The notes: generated by a model from the sequence alone, not told the origin. DNA of 64,000 bases from Rhizobium sp. Root274 (GCF_001429245.1 NZ_LMJE01000007.1:721127-785126); one strand, 5' to 3'; positions 23,865 to 33,059 are shown, counted from the stretch's first letter. Numbers and translations: made by a program.

Positions 23865-24683
23865 ATGGCTGAGATAGACCCCATCACCCCGCCGCCTCCC
23901 GAACAGCGCCGCGCGCTGGTGGTGATGAAGGACGTGTCAAAGGTCTTTTCCAGCGGCACAGTGGCGCTGACGGAAATGTCGCTGACCGTCAACGGCGGCG
24001 AATTCGTATCGCTGCTCGGCCCCTCCGGCTGTGGCAAGTCGACGGCGCTGCGCATCATCGCGGGCCTCGGGGACACGACCTCGGGCACGATCGACTGGCC
24101 AAGCTCGCGCATCAATTCCAAGGGCCTGCCCGACGGCGATATTTCCTTCGTCTTCCAGGAGCCGACGCTGATGCCGTGGGCAACCGTCTTCGGCAATGTC
24201 TACCTGCCGCTGAAGCTACGGGGCATCTCGAAACACGCGGCTTACGATGACATCATGGCAGTGCTGACCCGCGTTGGCCTTCGAGATTTCGTCGATGCCT
24301 ATCCGCGCGAATTGTCGGGCGGCATGAAGATGCGCGTCTCGATCGCCCGCGCGCTGGTCACCAAGCCGAAACTTCTCCTGATGGACGAGCCCTTTGCGGC
24401 GCTGGACGAGATTACGCGCCAGAAGCTGAACGATGATGTCCTGAAGCTCTGGAAGGAGACCGGCATCACGGTCATCTTCGTCACTCATTCCGTCTTTGAA
24501 AGCGCCTATCTCTCCAGCCGCATCGTGGTGATGAAGGCAAGGCCCGGCCGGGTGCATGCGGATTTCCCGCTGCAAACCAGCCTTGACCGCGACGCCTTTT
24601 ATCGTACCTCGGAAGAATACCGCCAGGCCTGCGAAACCGTCTCCAAGACATTGATCGAAGCCATGGGCGGGGAGCATCACTGA
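23865..24683 (+). CDS. ABC importer ATP-binding protein (SsuB/TauB type)
   Basis: A 272-aa ATPase with Walker A LLGPSGCGKSTALRII, Q-loop FVFQEPTLMPW, signature LSGGMKMRVSIARAL, Walker B LLLMDEPFAALDE and H-loop VTHS. These are the motifs of nitrate/sulfonate/pyrimidine importers. Its stop overlaps the ATG of the permease by one base, so the two are coupled. It powers the importer with the NMT1-type binding protein upstream. Confidence 0.9.
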   Translation: MAEIDPITPPPPEQRRALVVMKDVSKVFSSGTVALTEMSLTVNGGEFVSLLGPSGCGKSTALRIIAGLGDTTSGTIDWPSSRINSKGLPDGDISFVFQEPTLMPWATVFGNVYLPLKLRGISKHAAYDDIMAVLTRVGLRDFVDAYPRELSGGMKMRVSIARALVTKPKLLLMDEPFAALDEITRQKLNDDVLKLWKETGITVIFVTHSVFESAYLSSRIVVMKARPGRVHADFPLQTSLDRDAFYRTSEEYRQACETVSKTLIEAMGGEHH

Positions 24684-25477
24684 TGTCCGGACCGGCCGAA
24701 ACCCTGCTAAAAATCCTCGTGCCCATCCTTGTCGTCTGTCTGCTGATCATCATCTGGCAGGTCGGCGTCTGGGTCTCGGGCGTGCCACAATACATTCTCC
24801 CCGGCCCGATCGCGGTCGCCGGTGCCCTGTTCAGGGACTGGGGCACGCTGTCGCCGGCGCTCTGGGTCACCACGAAGATCACCCTGATGTCGCTGGGGCT
24901 GGCGCTTTTAGGCGGCGTCGGCATCGCCGTGGCCCTCGTCCAGTCGAAATGGATCGAGATCGCCTTCTACCCGATCACCGTCATCCTGCAGGTGACCCCG
25001 ATCGTTGCGATCGCGCCACTGATCCTGATCTACTCCCCCTCGACGCAGGTGGCCCTCCTCATCTGCGCCTTCCTCGTCGCCTTCTTCCCGATTCTCTCCA
25101 ACATGGTGCAGGGCCTGAAGAGCGTCGATCATAACCTCTTGAACCTCTTCGACCTCTACGGCGCCTCCCGCTGGCAGACCCTGCTCTACCTGAAGCTCCC
25201 CGCCTCGCTCCCCTATTTCATGACGGGCCTGAGGATCGGTGGCGGCCTCGCGCTGATTGCCGCCGTCGTTGCCGAATTTGCCGCAGGTTCGGCCGGCGCC
25301 GGTTCGGGCCTTGCCTTCCGCCTGCTCGAGGCCCAGTTCCGTCTCAACATTCCACGGCTCTTTGCCGCCCTCTTCCTGCTCTCCTGCCTCGGCGTCGTGA
25401 TTTTTGCCATTACCTCCTTCATTTCCTGGCTGGCGCTGCATCGCTGGCATGAAAGCAGCCTGAAACGAGAAAACTGA
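24683..25477 (+). CDS. ABC importer permease (SsuC/ThiX type)
   Basis: A 264-aa protein with about six membrane helices and the binding-protein-dependent transport domain; the EAA-like loop is FDLYGASRWQTLLYLKLPAS. It pairs with the ATPase just upstream (one-base overlap) and its stop overlaps the next start (one base), so the unit is translated as a tight block. Substrate is unknown, as for the binding protein. Confidence 0.9.
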   Translation: MSGPAETLLKILVPILVVCLLIIIWQVGVWVSGVPQYILPGPIAVAGALFRDWGTLSPALWVTTKITLMSLGLALLGGVGIAVALVQSKWIEIAFYPITVILQVTPIVAIAPLILIYSPSTQVALLICAFLVAFFPILSNMVQGLKSVDHNLLNLFDLYGASRWQTLLYLKLPASLPYFMTGLRIGGGLALIAAVVAEFAAGSAGAGSGLAFRLLEAQFRLNIPRLFAALFLLSCLGVVIFAITSFISWLALHRWHESSLKREN

Positions 25478-26790
25478 TGTCGAGCCCGGTCACCGCCCTC
25501 CCCGCCGCCAAGCGTTTTGTCCTTGCAAATGCGACGCTGCCGGACATCTGCGTCGATGGTGTAGAAGCCCCCGCCTGCGAGGGCCTGATCAGCGCCGACA
25601 TCGTGGTGGCGGACGGCAAGGTCGAGGCGATCCTGAAACCCGGCGAGGCCCCATCAGGCCTGCCCTCGACGGATCTGCGCGACGGCATGGTTTGGCCGAC
25701 CTTCGTCGACATGCACACCCATCTCGACAAGGGCCATATCTGGGACCGGAGGCCCAATCCGTTAGGCGATTTCATGGGAGCGCTAGAAGCCGTGAAAGCC
25801 GACCGGGAGGCTCGCTGGACGGCTCAAGACGTCAAGGCTCGCATGGAATTCTCCCTGCGCACAGCCTATGCCCATGGCACCAGCCTGATCCGAACCCATC
25901 TCGACAGCCTGGCGCCCCAGCACCGCATCTCTTTCGAGGTCTTTGCCGAAGTGCGCGATACCTGGGCCGGCAAGGTCGATCTTCAGGCGGCGGCTCTCTT
26001 CCCCTTCGACCAGATCACCGACGAGGCCTTCTTCAAGGATCTGGTCGAGGTCATCGTCGCCAACAAGGGCCTGCTCGGCGGCGTCACCTATCTGATGCCG
26101 GGCCTCGACGAAAAGCTCGACATCCTCTTCCGCACCGCGTTTGAAAAAGGCCTCGACATCGACCTGCATGTCGACGAGACGCAGGACAAGGAAACCCTGA
26201 CGCTGAAGACCATTGCGGAAGCCAAGATGCGCAATCGCTTCGAGGGATCCGTCACAGTCGGCCATTGCTGTTCACTCGCCCGCCAGGATGACGATCTGGC
26301 GAAACGCACCATCGATCTCGTAGCGCAGGCCGGCCTCTCCGTCGTCTCGCTGCCAATGTGCAACATGTATCTGCAGGACCGTCACCCGAGCCGCACACCC
26401 CGCCAGCGCGGCGTCACGCTCTTCCACGAATTGACGGCCGCAGGCGTCGCGACCGCCGTCTCCTCGGACAATACCCGCGACCCATTCTACGCCTATGGCG
26501 ATCTTGACCCCGTCGAAGTCTTCCGCGAGGCGGTCCGCATCATCCATCTCGACCATCCGCTCGACACCGCCGCCCGCGTCGTCACGCGCACGCCGGCCGA
26601 CATTCTGAAGCGCCCCGATCATGGCCGCATCGCCGTCGGCGGCAAGGCCGATCTCCTCCTCTTCAGCGCCCGCCGCTGGAGCGAATTCCTCTCCCGTCCG
26701 CAGGCCGACCGCATCGTGATGCGGAATGGCATGGGCATCGACCGCAGCCTGCCGGATTACCGCGAACTTGACCCGTTGCTTGGAGTTTAG
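25477..26790 (+). CDS. Cytosine deaminase-like amidohydrolase (CodA family)
   Basis: A 437-aa enzyme of the amidohydrolase superfamily. HxH metal ligands His80/His82 lie in DMHTHLDKGH; further ligands in DLHVDE and VGHCCSLA; the catalytic Asp in SSDNTRDPF. The arrangement is that of CodA, which deaminates cytosine to uracil, but family members also act on isoguanine, 5-methylcytosine, creatinine-like rings and others. It is coupled to the ABC permease gene and is followed two bases later by the FAD-linked oxidase, so it very likely acts on what the importer brings in. Confidence 0.85.
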   Translation: MSSPVTALPAAKRFVLANATLPDICVDGVEAPACEGLISADIVVADGKVEAILKPGEAPSGLPSTDLRDGMVWPTFVDMHTHLDKGHIWDRRPNPLGDFMGALEAVKADREARWTAQDVKARMEFSLRTAYAHGTSLIRTHLDSLAPQHRISFEVFAEVRDTWAGKVDLQAAALFPFDQITDEAFFKDLVEVIVANKGLLGGVTYLMPGLDEKLDILFRTAFEKGLDIDLHVDETQDKETLTLKTIAEAKMRNRFEGSVTVGHCCSLARQDDDLAKRTIDLVAQAGLSVVSLPMCNMYLQDRHPSRTPRQRGVTLFHELTAAGVATAVSSDNTRDPFYAYGDLDPVEVFREAVRIIHLDHPLDTAARVVTRTPADILKRPDHGRIAVGGKADLLLFSARRWSEFLSRPQADRIVMRNGMGIDRSLPDYRELDPLLGV

Positions 26791-26792
26791 CC

Positions 26793-28205
26793 ATGGCTGA
26801 CTACGCCAAAATCAAGGAAGAATTGGCCGGCATCGCCGTCGAGGACAATCCGGCGCTCGTCAAACAGAAGAGCCGCGACTTCTATTGGTATTCGCCGATC
26901 CTGAAGGCCGAGCTGGACAATGTTGTCGGTGACCTCATCGTTTCGCCGACCACGGAAGAAGAGGTGATCCGGGTTCTGAAAGTGGCCTATGCCCATGGCG
27001 TGCCCGTCACCCCACGCGGCGGCGGCACCGGCAATTATGGTCAGGCCATGCCGCTTTCGGGCGGCATCGTCTTGAACCTGATCAACATGAACAAGGTGAA
27101 AGAGATCCTGCCCGGCCGCGTCATCTGCGAGCCCGGCATCATCATCTCCGAGCTCGACCGCCAGACAAAGGAACATTCCGGCCAGGAATTGCGCTTCCAT
27201 CCCTCGACCAAGCAGACCGCCAGCGTCGCCGGCTTCATCGCCGGCGGTTCCGGCGGCGTCGGCTCGATCACCTGGGGCGGGCTTCGCGATCTCGGCAATA
27301 TCCTGCGCCTGCGCGTCGTCACCATGGAAGCCGAGCCGCGTGTGCTCGAACTTTCCGCCTGGGACCTGCAGAAGGTTTCCCACGCCTATGGCACCAACGG
27401 CATCATCACCGAAGTCGAAATGCCGCTTGCGCCTGCTTACGACTGGGTGGACGTCATCGTCGGTTATGACGAGTTCATGGACGCGGTGAAATTCGCCGAT
27501 GCGCTTGCCCACAAGAACGGCATCCTCTTGAAGGAGGTCGCCCCGATCGCAGCGCCGATCCCTTACGACTACTTCACCCGCCACAAGCCCTGGCTCAAGG
27601 AAGGCCAGTCGGTGGTGGTGCTGATGGTCGCCCCCCATTCGATCGAACCTTTCCTGGCCTTTGCCGAAAAAATGAAGGGCGAGGTCCGTTTCCGCTCCGA
27701 CACGGTCGAAAGCATGAAGGGCATCCCGCATGCCTTCGAGCTCACCTGGAACCACACGACGCTGCGCGCCCTGAAGGTCGATCCCACGATCACCTATCTC
27801 CAGGTCCAGTATCCCGGACCCGACCATGTCGAGAAGGTCCGAAAGATGACCGAACTCTTCCCCGACGAGGTCATCGGTCATCTCGAATTCATCAAGTTCG
27901 ACGGCCACATCCAATGCGCCGGCCTGCCGCTGGTCCGCTACACCACCAGGGAGAGGCTCGAAGAGATCATCCGCATCCACGAGGAAAACGGCTGCCCGAT
28001 CTTCAACCCGCACCGCTATACGCTGGAAGAAGGCGGCATGAAGCAGACCGACCAGGTCCAGCTTGCCTTCAAGAAGGAAACCGATCCGAAGGGGCTCTTG
28101 AACCCCGGCAAGATGATCGCCTGGGAGAACCCGGATTTCGATTTCTCGGCGGGCAAGAACTATCTGTTTCCCGGTCTGGAGGTATTTGCGGAGGCTGGGG
28201 AATAG
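26793..28205 (+). CDS. FAD-binding oxidase/dehydrogenase (FAD_binding_4, GlcD-like)
   Basis: A 470-aa flavoprotein. The PCMH-type FAD domain has VTPRGGGTGNYGQAMPLSGG and later GFIAGGSGGVGSITWGGLRD; the C-terminal half is the FAD-linked oxidase C domain ending NPGKMIAWENPD. Relatives oxidise 2-hydroxy acids (GlcD, D-lactate dehydrogenase). It starts two bases after the deaminase stop and is the last gene of the tight block. Which acid or ring it oxidises is unknown; pathway membership is inferred from the operon. Confidence 0.85.
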   Translation: MADYAKIKEELAGIAVEDNPALVKQKSRDFYWYSPILKAELDNVVGDLIVSPTTEEEVIRVLKVAYAHGVPVTPRGGGTGNYGQAMPLSGGIVLNLINMNKVKEILPGRVICEPGIIISELDRQTKEHSGQELRFHPSTKQTASVAGFIAGGSGGVGSITWGGLRDLGNILRLRVVTMEAEPRVLELSAWDLQKVSHAYGTNGIITEVEMPLAPAYDWVDVIVGYDEFMDAVKFADALAHKNGILLKEVAPIAAPIPYDYFTRHKPWLKEGQSVVVLMVAPHSIEPFLAFAEKMKGEVRFRSDTVESMKGIPHAFELTWNHTTLRALKVDPTITYLQVQYPGPDHVEKVRKMTELFPDEVIGHLEFIKFDGHIQCAGLPLVRYTTRERLEEIIRIHEENGCPIFNPHRYTLEEGGMKQTDQVQLAFKKETDPKGLLNPGKMIAWENPDFDFSAGKNYLFPGLEVFAEAGE

Positions 28206-28686
28206 GGGGCGGGCCGGGTTTGGCCTCGCTTTGGTAGGCGTCTGGGTACCCCCCTCTGCCCTGCCGGGCATCTCCCCCACACGGGGGGAGAGCGGGATGG
28301 GCCGGCGCCTTGCACAAACGCCACCGTTGAAGATGCGGCTACGATATTTAGACATGACACACTTCCAGCAGGATTTCGTCATTCGCAACGATTGAAGGAA
28401 TGAAGCCTGCGCGCCCATCCGCTCTCCCCCCGCGTGGGGGAGATGTCCGGCAGGACAGAGGGGGTGCCGCACATTCAAGAGACAAGGAACCAGCCCAACC
28501 GCCACTCATACCCCATTCCGAAGGTACTCCCAGCCGACCCCACCGGCTCATGCAACACCTGACATGGCATCCCCCATCCCTCGACATCGGCGGCGAAGGA
28601 TCAAGATGCTGGGACAAACGGCGCGGAAGTTTTCAACTGGACCCCGACCGCTCGCGCGGCGGGCAACGACTTGGAGCTTTTGACAC
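28206..28686. other. 481-base intergenic region with an inverted repeat pair
   Basis: No supported gene is seen. It holds the repeat pair at 28244-28470 and ~215 bases of GC-rich sequence without a clear promoter before the reductase gene. Confidence 0.5.
28244..28470. repeat. MITE-like element: inverted pair of GC-rich repeats (copy 2)
   Basis: The left end (GGGTACCCCCCTCTGCCC, then CCGGGCATCTCCCCCAC) is matched in reverse by the right end (CCGCGTGGGGGAGATGTCCG, then CAGAGGGGGTGCC). About 120 bases of unrelated sequence lie between the arms. The same ends, also inverted, bound 53802-53991. No transposase is encoded, so it would be a non-autonomous element if mobile. Confidence 0.7.
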
Positions 28687-29268
28687 ATGCGCGTACTCGT
28701 TCTCCACTCCCATCCCCTCGAAGAGAGCTTCGGCCGGGCGCTTTACAAGCTCACCTGCGAGAGCCTGGAAAAGGCCGGCCACGAAGTCGACGGCTGTAAT
28801 CTCTATGAGGAGGGCTTCGACCCGGTGCTCTCAGCCCATGATCGGCGCGTCTACCATGACATTCCGGATAACCTGACGCTGGTGAAGCCCTATGTCGACC
28901 GTTTGCTGAAGGCGGAAGCGCTCGTGATTGTCACGCCTGTCTGGAACTTCGGCTTCCCGGCCATGCTCAAGGGTTATTTCGACCGCGTCTGGCTGCCCGG
29001 CGTCTCCTTCGACCTGGTGGACGGCAAGCTCACACCAACACTCCGCCACATCAGGAAACTCGCAGCCGTCATGACCTATGGCGCCACCCCGATGCGCGCC
29101 TTTCTCGCTGGCAACCCGCCGAAGAAGATCGTCAAGCGCGTCATCCGCGCCCAGATCAAGATCGGCGCGCCGGTCAAATATCTCGCCCATTACGACATGA
29201 ACAACTGCACGGAAGACACCCGCGCCGCCTTCATGGCCAAGGTTCGCCACGAGATGGAGAATTTCTGA
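28687..29268 (+). CDS. Flavodoxin-fold NAD(P)H-dependent oxidoreductase (quinone reductase type)
   Basis: A 193-aa protein that begins MRVLVLHSHPLEESFGRALY, the FMN/FAD-binding start of the flavodoxin_2 family, and has VTPVWNFGFPAMLKGYFDRV, the typical flavin and dimer region. Family members (KefF, MdaB, NQO1-like) reduce quinones or azo compounds with NAD(P)H. It follows the catabolic cluster on the same strand but across a 480-base repeat-containing gap, so membership in that operon is uncertain. Confidence 0.87.
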   Translation: MRVLVLHSHPLEESFGRALYKLTCESLEKAGHEVDGCNLYEEGFDPVLSAHDRRVYHDIPDNLTLVKPYVDRLLKAEALVIVTPVWNFGFPAMLKGYFDRVWLPGVSFDLVDGKLTPTLRHIRKLAAVMTYGATPMRAFLAGNPPKKIVKRVIRAQIKIGAPVKYLAHYDMNNCTEDTRAAFMAKVRHEMENF

Positions 29269-29296
29269 CTGAGAACTACCGACACCCCAGACATGC

Positions 29297-29335
29297 AAAA
29301 GGCCAGCCTCATGAGAGACTGGCCTTCGTTATTAT
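29297..29335. terminator. Bidirectional hairpin terminator
   Basis: Stem AAGGCCAG / CTGGCCTT between convergent genes, flanked by AAAA on the left and a T-rich stretch on the right. Confidence 0.75.
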
Positions 29336-29353
29336 AGCGACGGCTGCCCGAGA

Positions 29354-29671
29354 TTACGGGGTGGTTGCCGGCGGGGTCGACGGAGCAGGCGTTGCCGGAT
29401 CAGCGGCCGGCGGGGTCGCAGGCGCGGTGGTTGCGGCCGGCGGCGTAGCCGGAGCCGTGTCACTTGCTGCAGGCGGGGTTGCCGGCTCGCTCGTAGAGGT
29501 CGCAGGTGCGGTCGTCGTATCGGCGGTATCACGGTTGCCGAACACGAAGAAGGCCGCAGCTGCGATCACGACGATCAGCAGGATTGCAATGCCCCAGCTT
29601 GCGCCGCTCATGCCAGCATTCTGGGTCACGTTCGGGCGCGTATCGAGGCGGGGATCAGGACGTTGGTCCAT
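29354..29671 (-). CDS. Small single-span protein with a Pro/Ala/Thr-rich tail
   Basis: A 105-aa protein: short polar N-terminus, one membrane segment at ~25-45 (GIAILLIVVIAAAAFFVFG), then a tail of Ala, Pro and Thr repeats (ATPPAA-like units) to the end. The ATG at 29671 has AAGGAG upstream. Such proteins are common in rhizobia and unassigned; the tail may span the periplasm or bind the wall. It precedes a glycine-zipper protein gene on the same strand, upstream of it by 82 bases. Confidence 0.65.
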   Translation of the reverse strand: MDQRPDPRLDTRPNVTQNAGMSGASWGIAILLIVVIAAAAFFVFGNRDTADTTTAPATSTSEPATPPAASDTAPATPPAATTAPATPPAADPATPAPSTPPATTP

Positions 29672-29753
29672 GGTGTAACTCCTTGGGGTATGGGCGGTGC
29701 GCATGTTCGCATGCGTCACCGACCGGATTGATCAGATCGATCAGAAGTGTGGA

Positions 29754-30152
29754 TTACTGAACCACACCAACGACCACATAGGTCTGCGGATCGACGATCA
29801 CGCGCTGGTTGTTGACCACGGCATAGGCATATTTCGGCTGATCCGGGATCGGGGTCAGGACGACCTGCTGCGGCAGGGGTTCACCGACAGCAACCTGCTG
29901 TTCGATCACCACCGGCTGGGCCGGAATTGGCTGCTGCTGGACGTAGGTCACGACCGGCGGCGGCGGCGGGGCAACGGCTGTACCGGCAATCGCGCCGACG
30001 ACGCCACCCACGGCAGCACCCACTGGACCGCCAACAATTGCACCGGTTACAGCGCCACCGGCAGCACCGGTGACAGTGCCTTCCTGGGCGAGGACGGGCG
30101 ACGCGATCGAACCAATTACCAAAGCTCCGAGAGCAAGAATCTTCGTCTTCAT
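29754..30152 (-). CDS. DUF1236 / glycine-zipper secreted protein
   Basis: A 132-aa protein: signal peptide ~22 residues (LALGALVIGSIASPVLA), a glycine-zipper stretch (GGAVTGAIVGGPVGAAVGGV), a Pro/Gln linker and a C-terminal ~45 residues (YAYAVVNNQRVIVDPQTYVV) matching DUF1236. Glycine zippers usually sit in or on the outer membrane. Function unknown. It appears to be the first gene of a pair with the small Pro/Ala-tail protein. Confidence 0.78.
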   Translation of the reverse strand: MKTKILALGALVIGSIASPVLAQEGTVTGAAGGAVTGAIVGGPVGAAVGGVVGAIAGTAVAPPPPPVVTYVQQQPIPAQPVVIEQQVAVGEPLPQQVVLTPIPDQPKYAYAVVNNQRVIVDPQTYVVVGVVQ

Positions 30153-30300
30153 GGCTTCATCCTTTCCGTTTGACTGCCATTGACGACAAGAACACTCGGA
30201 GGGAGGAATTGTTCCGCTGATGGAGAAAGCCTAAGACACGAAGAAAAAGGCGTTTTTGTCCAATATAGAGCGAAAATATGGCGAAGATGACCGCAGGTTG

Positions 30301-30690
30301 TCACACGACCCTGGCGGCCGTTACTTCCACTTCAACAAGGAATTCTGGGCGGGTGAAGCCGCCGACGACCAGCAGCGTCGAGACCGGTTTCGGCTCCAGC
30401 GTGTATCGATCGCGCACCGCCATATAGGCCGGAAAGTCCTCCCGTTTGATGACGAAGCCGGAGATGCGGATGACATCGGCAAAGCTCATACCGGCCTCTT
30501 CCAGAATGGCGGAGATCGCCTCGAAACACAGCTCCGCCTGTCCGGTCACGTCAGCCGGAATGCTGTCGTCAGGCCGGATGCCCAACTGACCCGATGTCAC
30601 CAGAAGGCTCGCTCCCGGCGGCACCAGCAGACCGTGGTTGTACTGGCCGAAGGGTTTGCGGACAGAGGACGGATTGAAGCTGCGTTTCAT
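30301..30690 (-). CDS. RidA-family protein (enamine/imine deaminase type)
   Basis: A 129-aa YjgF/YER057c/UK114-fold protein: NPSSVRKPFGQYNHGLLVPP at the start, SGQLG in the middle and the conserved FLVEVEVTAA at the end, with Arg and Glu residues of the trimer-interface site apparently present. RidA proteins hydrolyse reactive imines/enamines. Being last in an operon with an amine-oxidising flavoenzyme and an aldehyde dehydrogenase, it may clear imines from that reaction; this is inference. It follows the DMT gene by 15 bases. Confidence 0.88.
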   Translation of the reverse strand: MKRSFNPSSVRKPFGQYNHGLLVPPGASLLVTSGQLGIRPDDSIPADVTGQAELCFEAISAILEEAGMSFADVIRISGFVIKREDFPAYMAVRDRYTLEPKPVSTLLVVGGFTRPEFLVEVEVTAARVV

Positions 30691-30705
30691 GGCGCTCGGC
30701 CTTTC

Positions 30706-31602
30706 TCAGGGCAGCGGCGCAGCAGGCGCCGAACGGTTGCGTTGCACTTCGTAGAGGATATGGCCGAACAGTGCGGCAAGCACGATCGGCCCGCCGACCA
30801 GCGTCCCTGCCGACGGCACCTCGCTCAGCACCAGCCACACCCAGAGCGGCGTCAGCGGCACTTCGAGCGCGGTCAAAAGGCTCGCGTCGGCCGCAGGCAG
30901 GCGGCGGGTGGAGCCCGTGTAGAAGATCAGGCCCATGGCATTCTGGACGATGGCAAAGACGATGATCAGCCTGAGGTCGACGGCGGCGACCGTCAGCGGC
31001 GCGGCAAACCAGAAGGTGACAAAGGAACAGAGCCAGGCGGACCCCGCCATCGCCGGCAGCATCGGCACCTCGCGATGCTTGCGCATCAGCGTCGCCATGC
31101 CTGCGACGCAGAGCGTCATGATCGCGGCGAGAAATTTGCCGAACAACCCGCCGCTCTCCCCATGAGCATCGGTCAGCATCACCAGCACGCCGACCAGCGC
31201 CACGCCACTGGCGATCAGTGTCGAGCGGCTGGGTCTCTCGCCAATGAAGACGAAGGCGACGGCCGCCGTCACGAAGGGCACGGTGGCATAGATCACCATC
31301 GCATCGGCAATCGCCGTGTAATACATCGAGCCGATGCCGGTCACCATGCTGGCGGCAGAAAAGATCATCGTCCAGACGCTCGGCCAGCCCATGCGCCTGA
31401 GAATGCCGGGAACCCGGCTGCGCTCGAGATAGACGAAGAACAGGAAGACGCAGGTACCCGAGAAGAGCCCGCGCCAGAACAGCATGGTCATCAGATCCGT
31501 GCCGATATGACGGATGAAAAGACCGGACGACGACCAGGCCAGCGCCGAGATGGCACCGTAGACGAGGCCGAAACGGTATTGGCGGGGATCGTCGAGGCTC
31601 AT
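30706..31602 (-). CDS. DMT-superfamily transporter (EamA)
   Basis: A 298-aa protein with ten hydrophobic segments in two EamA repeats (YGAISALAWSSSGLFIRHIG; LTALEVPLTPLWVWLVLSE). It lies 29 bases after the aldehyde dehydrogenase and 15 before RidA, so it is part of that operon and may move a related amine or acid. No strong ribosome site is seen at the ATG; reinitiation after the upstream gene is possible. Confidence 0.83.
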   Translation of the reverse strand: MSLDDPRQYRFGLVYGAISALAWSSSGLFIRHIGTDLMTMLFWRGLFSGTCVFLFFVYLERSRVPGILRRMGWPSVWTMIFSAASMVTGIGSMYYTAIADAMVIYATVPFVTAAVAFVFIGERPSRSTLIASGVALVGVLVMLTDAHGESGGLFGKFLAAIMTLCVAGMATLMRKHREVPMLPAMAGSAWLCSFVTFWFAAPLTVAAVDLRLIIVFAIVQNAMGLIFYTGSTRRLPAADASLLTALEVPLTPLWVWLVLSEVPSAGTLVGGPIVLAALFGHILYEVQRNRSAPAAPLP

Positions 31603-31631
31603 GGCAGGGGCGTCATTCCGGGCATGCTGCG

Positions 31632-33059
31632 TCAGCTGCCATAGCCGACGATGCCCTTGATCTCTAGGAAGTCGTGGATGCCCCAGTCCGCATATTCGCG
31701 GCCATTGCCCGACTGCTTGTAGCCGCCGAAAGGTGCCATCGTGTCCCAGTCCGGGTAGTTGAGATAGACCGAACCCGCCCGCATCCGGGCCGCCACCCGC
31801 CGCGCATGCGCCAGATCCCCGGACTGGATATAGGCCGCCAGCCCGTAGACGGTGTCGTTGGCAATCTCGATTGCCTGCTCTTCGGTCTCGTATGACAGGA
31901 TCGACAGCACCGGGCCAAAGATCTCCTCGCGCGCGATGGTCATGTCGGGCGTGACATGGCCAAAGATGGTGGGGCGAATATAATAGCCACGATTGAGATT
32001 TTCCGGCCGGCCCGGACCACCGGTGACGAGCAGCGCTCCCTCCTCAATGCCGGTTTCAATCAGCCGCTGGATCTTGTTGAACTGAACCTCGCTGACGACA
32101 GGTCCGAGAACCGTGCCCTCGGCCCGGGGATCGCCGACCGTATGCGCTTCCGCCGCTTCGCGGGCAATCAGCAGTGCCTCGTCATGCCATTCGGCCGGCA
32201 CCAGCATGCGGGTCGGCGCATCACAGGATTGGCCGGAATTGCCGAAGCATCCCTCGACGCCCTTGCGCACAGCGGTCTCCAGATCGGCATCGGGCAGGAT
32301 GATATTGGCAGACTTCCCGCCCAGTTCCTGCGCCACGCGCTTGACGGTATCGGCTGCCGTCTTCGCGACAATGATGCCGGCGCGGGTCGAACCGGTGAAC
32401 GAGACCATGTCGACATCCGGATGCCCCGCCATGACCTGACCGACATCGGGGCCGCGCCCCTGCACGAGGTTGAACACCCCCTTCGGCGTCCCGGCAGCCT
32501 CCACCACTTCGGCAAAGATGACACCGGAAATCGGCGCAATTTCCGACGGCTTCAGCACGACCGTACAGCCCGCTGCAATCGCGGGCGCAACCTTGCAGAC
32601 GATCTGGTTGAGCGGCCAGTTCCAGGGTGTGATCAGGGCACAGACGCCGATCGGCTCGCGCACCACAAGCGTCGAGCCTCGCAGCTCGGAAAACTCGAAT
32701 TCTGCGAAGGCAGCTATGGTCGATTCCAGATGCGCGCGTCCGGCCCAGGCCTGGGCCTCGCGGGCAAAGCCGATCGGCGCCCCCATCTCGCGGCTGACCG
32801 CCTGGGCGATATCCTCATAACGCTCGTTATAGATCTCGAGGATCCGCTTGAGCAGCGCCAGGCGCTCGGCGTGCTCGGTCACGGAAAATGTCGCGAAGGC
32901 CGCTTTCGCGGCGGCAACCGCCCGATCGACATCCCCCTTGCTGCCGATCGAGATCTGCGTGAAGGCTTCCTCAGTCGAGGGGTCGATGACGTCCAGCAGC
33001 GCCGGCACCATCGGGTCGACCCATGCGCCGTCGATAAAGAATTTCAGATGGTTGGACAT
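31632..33059 (-). CDS. NAD(P)-dependent aldehyde dehydrogenase
   Basis: A 475-aa ALDH-superfamily enzyme with ITPWNWPLNQ (oxyanion Asn), FTGSTRAG (cofactor loop), the general-base Glu in QELGGKSANI, and the nucleophile Cys in NSGQSCDAPTRM. It oxidises aldehydes to acids. With the DAO-type oxidase upstream, a likely substrate is an aminoaldehyde such as 4-aminobutyraldehyde or its gamma-glutamyl form (PuuC-like), or betaine aldehyde; this is inference. GGAGG precedes the ATG. Confidence 0.9.
   Translation of the reverse strand: MSNHLKFFIDGAWVDPMVPALLDVIDPSTEEAFTQISIGSKGDVDRAVAAAKAAFATFSVTEHAERLALLKRILEIYNERYEDIAQAVSREMGAPIGFAREAQAWAGRAHLESTIAAFAEFEFSELRGSTLVVREPIGVCALITPWNWPLNQIVCKVAPAIAAGCTVVLKPSEIAPISGVIFAEVVEAAGTPKGVFNLVQGRGPDVGQVMAGHPDVDMVSFTGSTRAGIIVAKTAADTVKRVAQELGGKSANIILPDADLETAVRKGVEGCFGNSGQSCDAPTRMLVPAEWHDEALLIAREAAEAHTVGDPRAEGTVLGPVVSEVQFNKIQRLIETGIEEGALLVTGGPGRPENLNRGYYIRPTIFGHVTPDMTIAREEIFGPVLSILSYETEEQAIEIANDTVYGLAAYIQSGDLAHARRVAARMRAGSVYLNYPDWDTMAPFGGYKQSGNGREYADWGIHDFLEIKGIVGYGS

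Noticed and set aside
26787..28505. 572-codon minus-strand frame over the FAD oxidase
   Set aside because: Antisense shadow of a well-supported enzyme gene; runs through intergenic repeats at its start.
28206..28686. GC-rich repeats taken as a possible CRISPR array
   Set aside because: Only two inverted copies with palindromic arms; no regular direct repeats or spacers and no cas genes.
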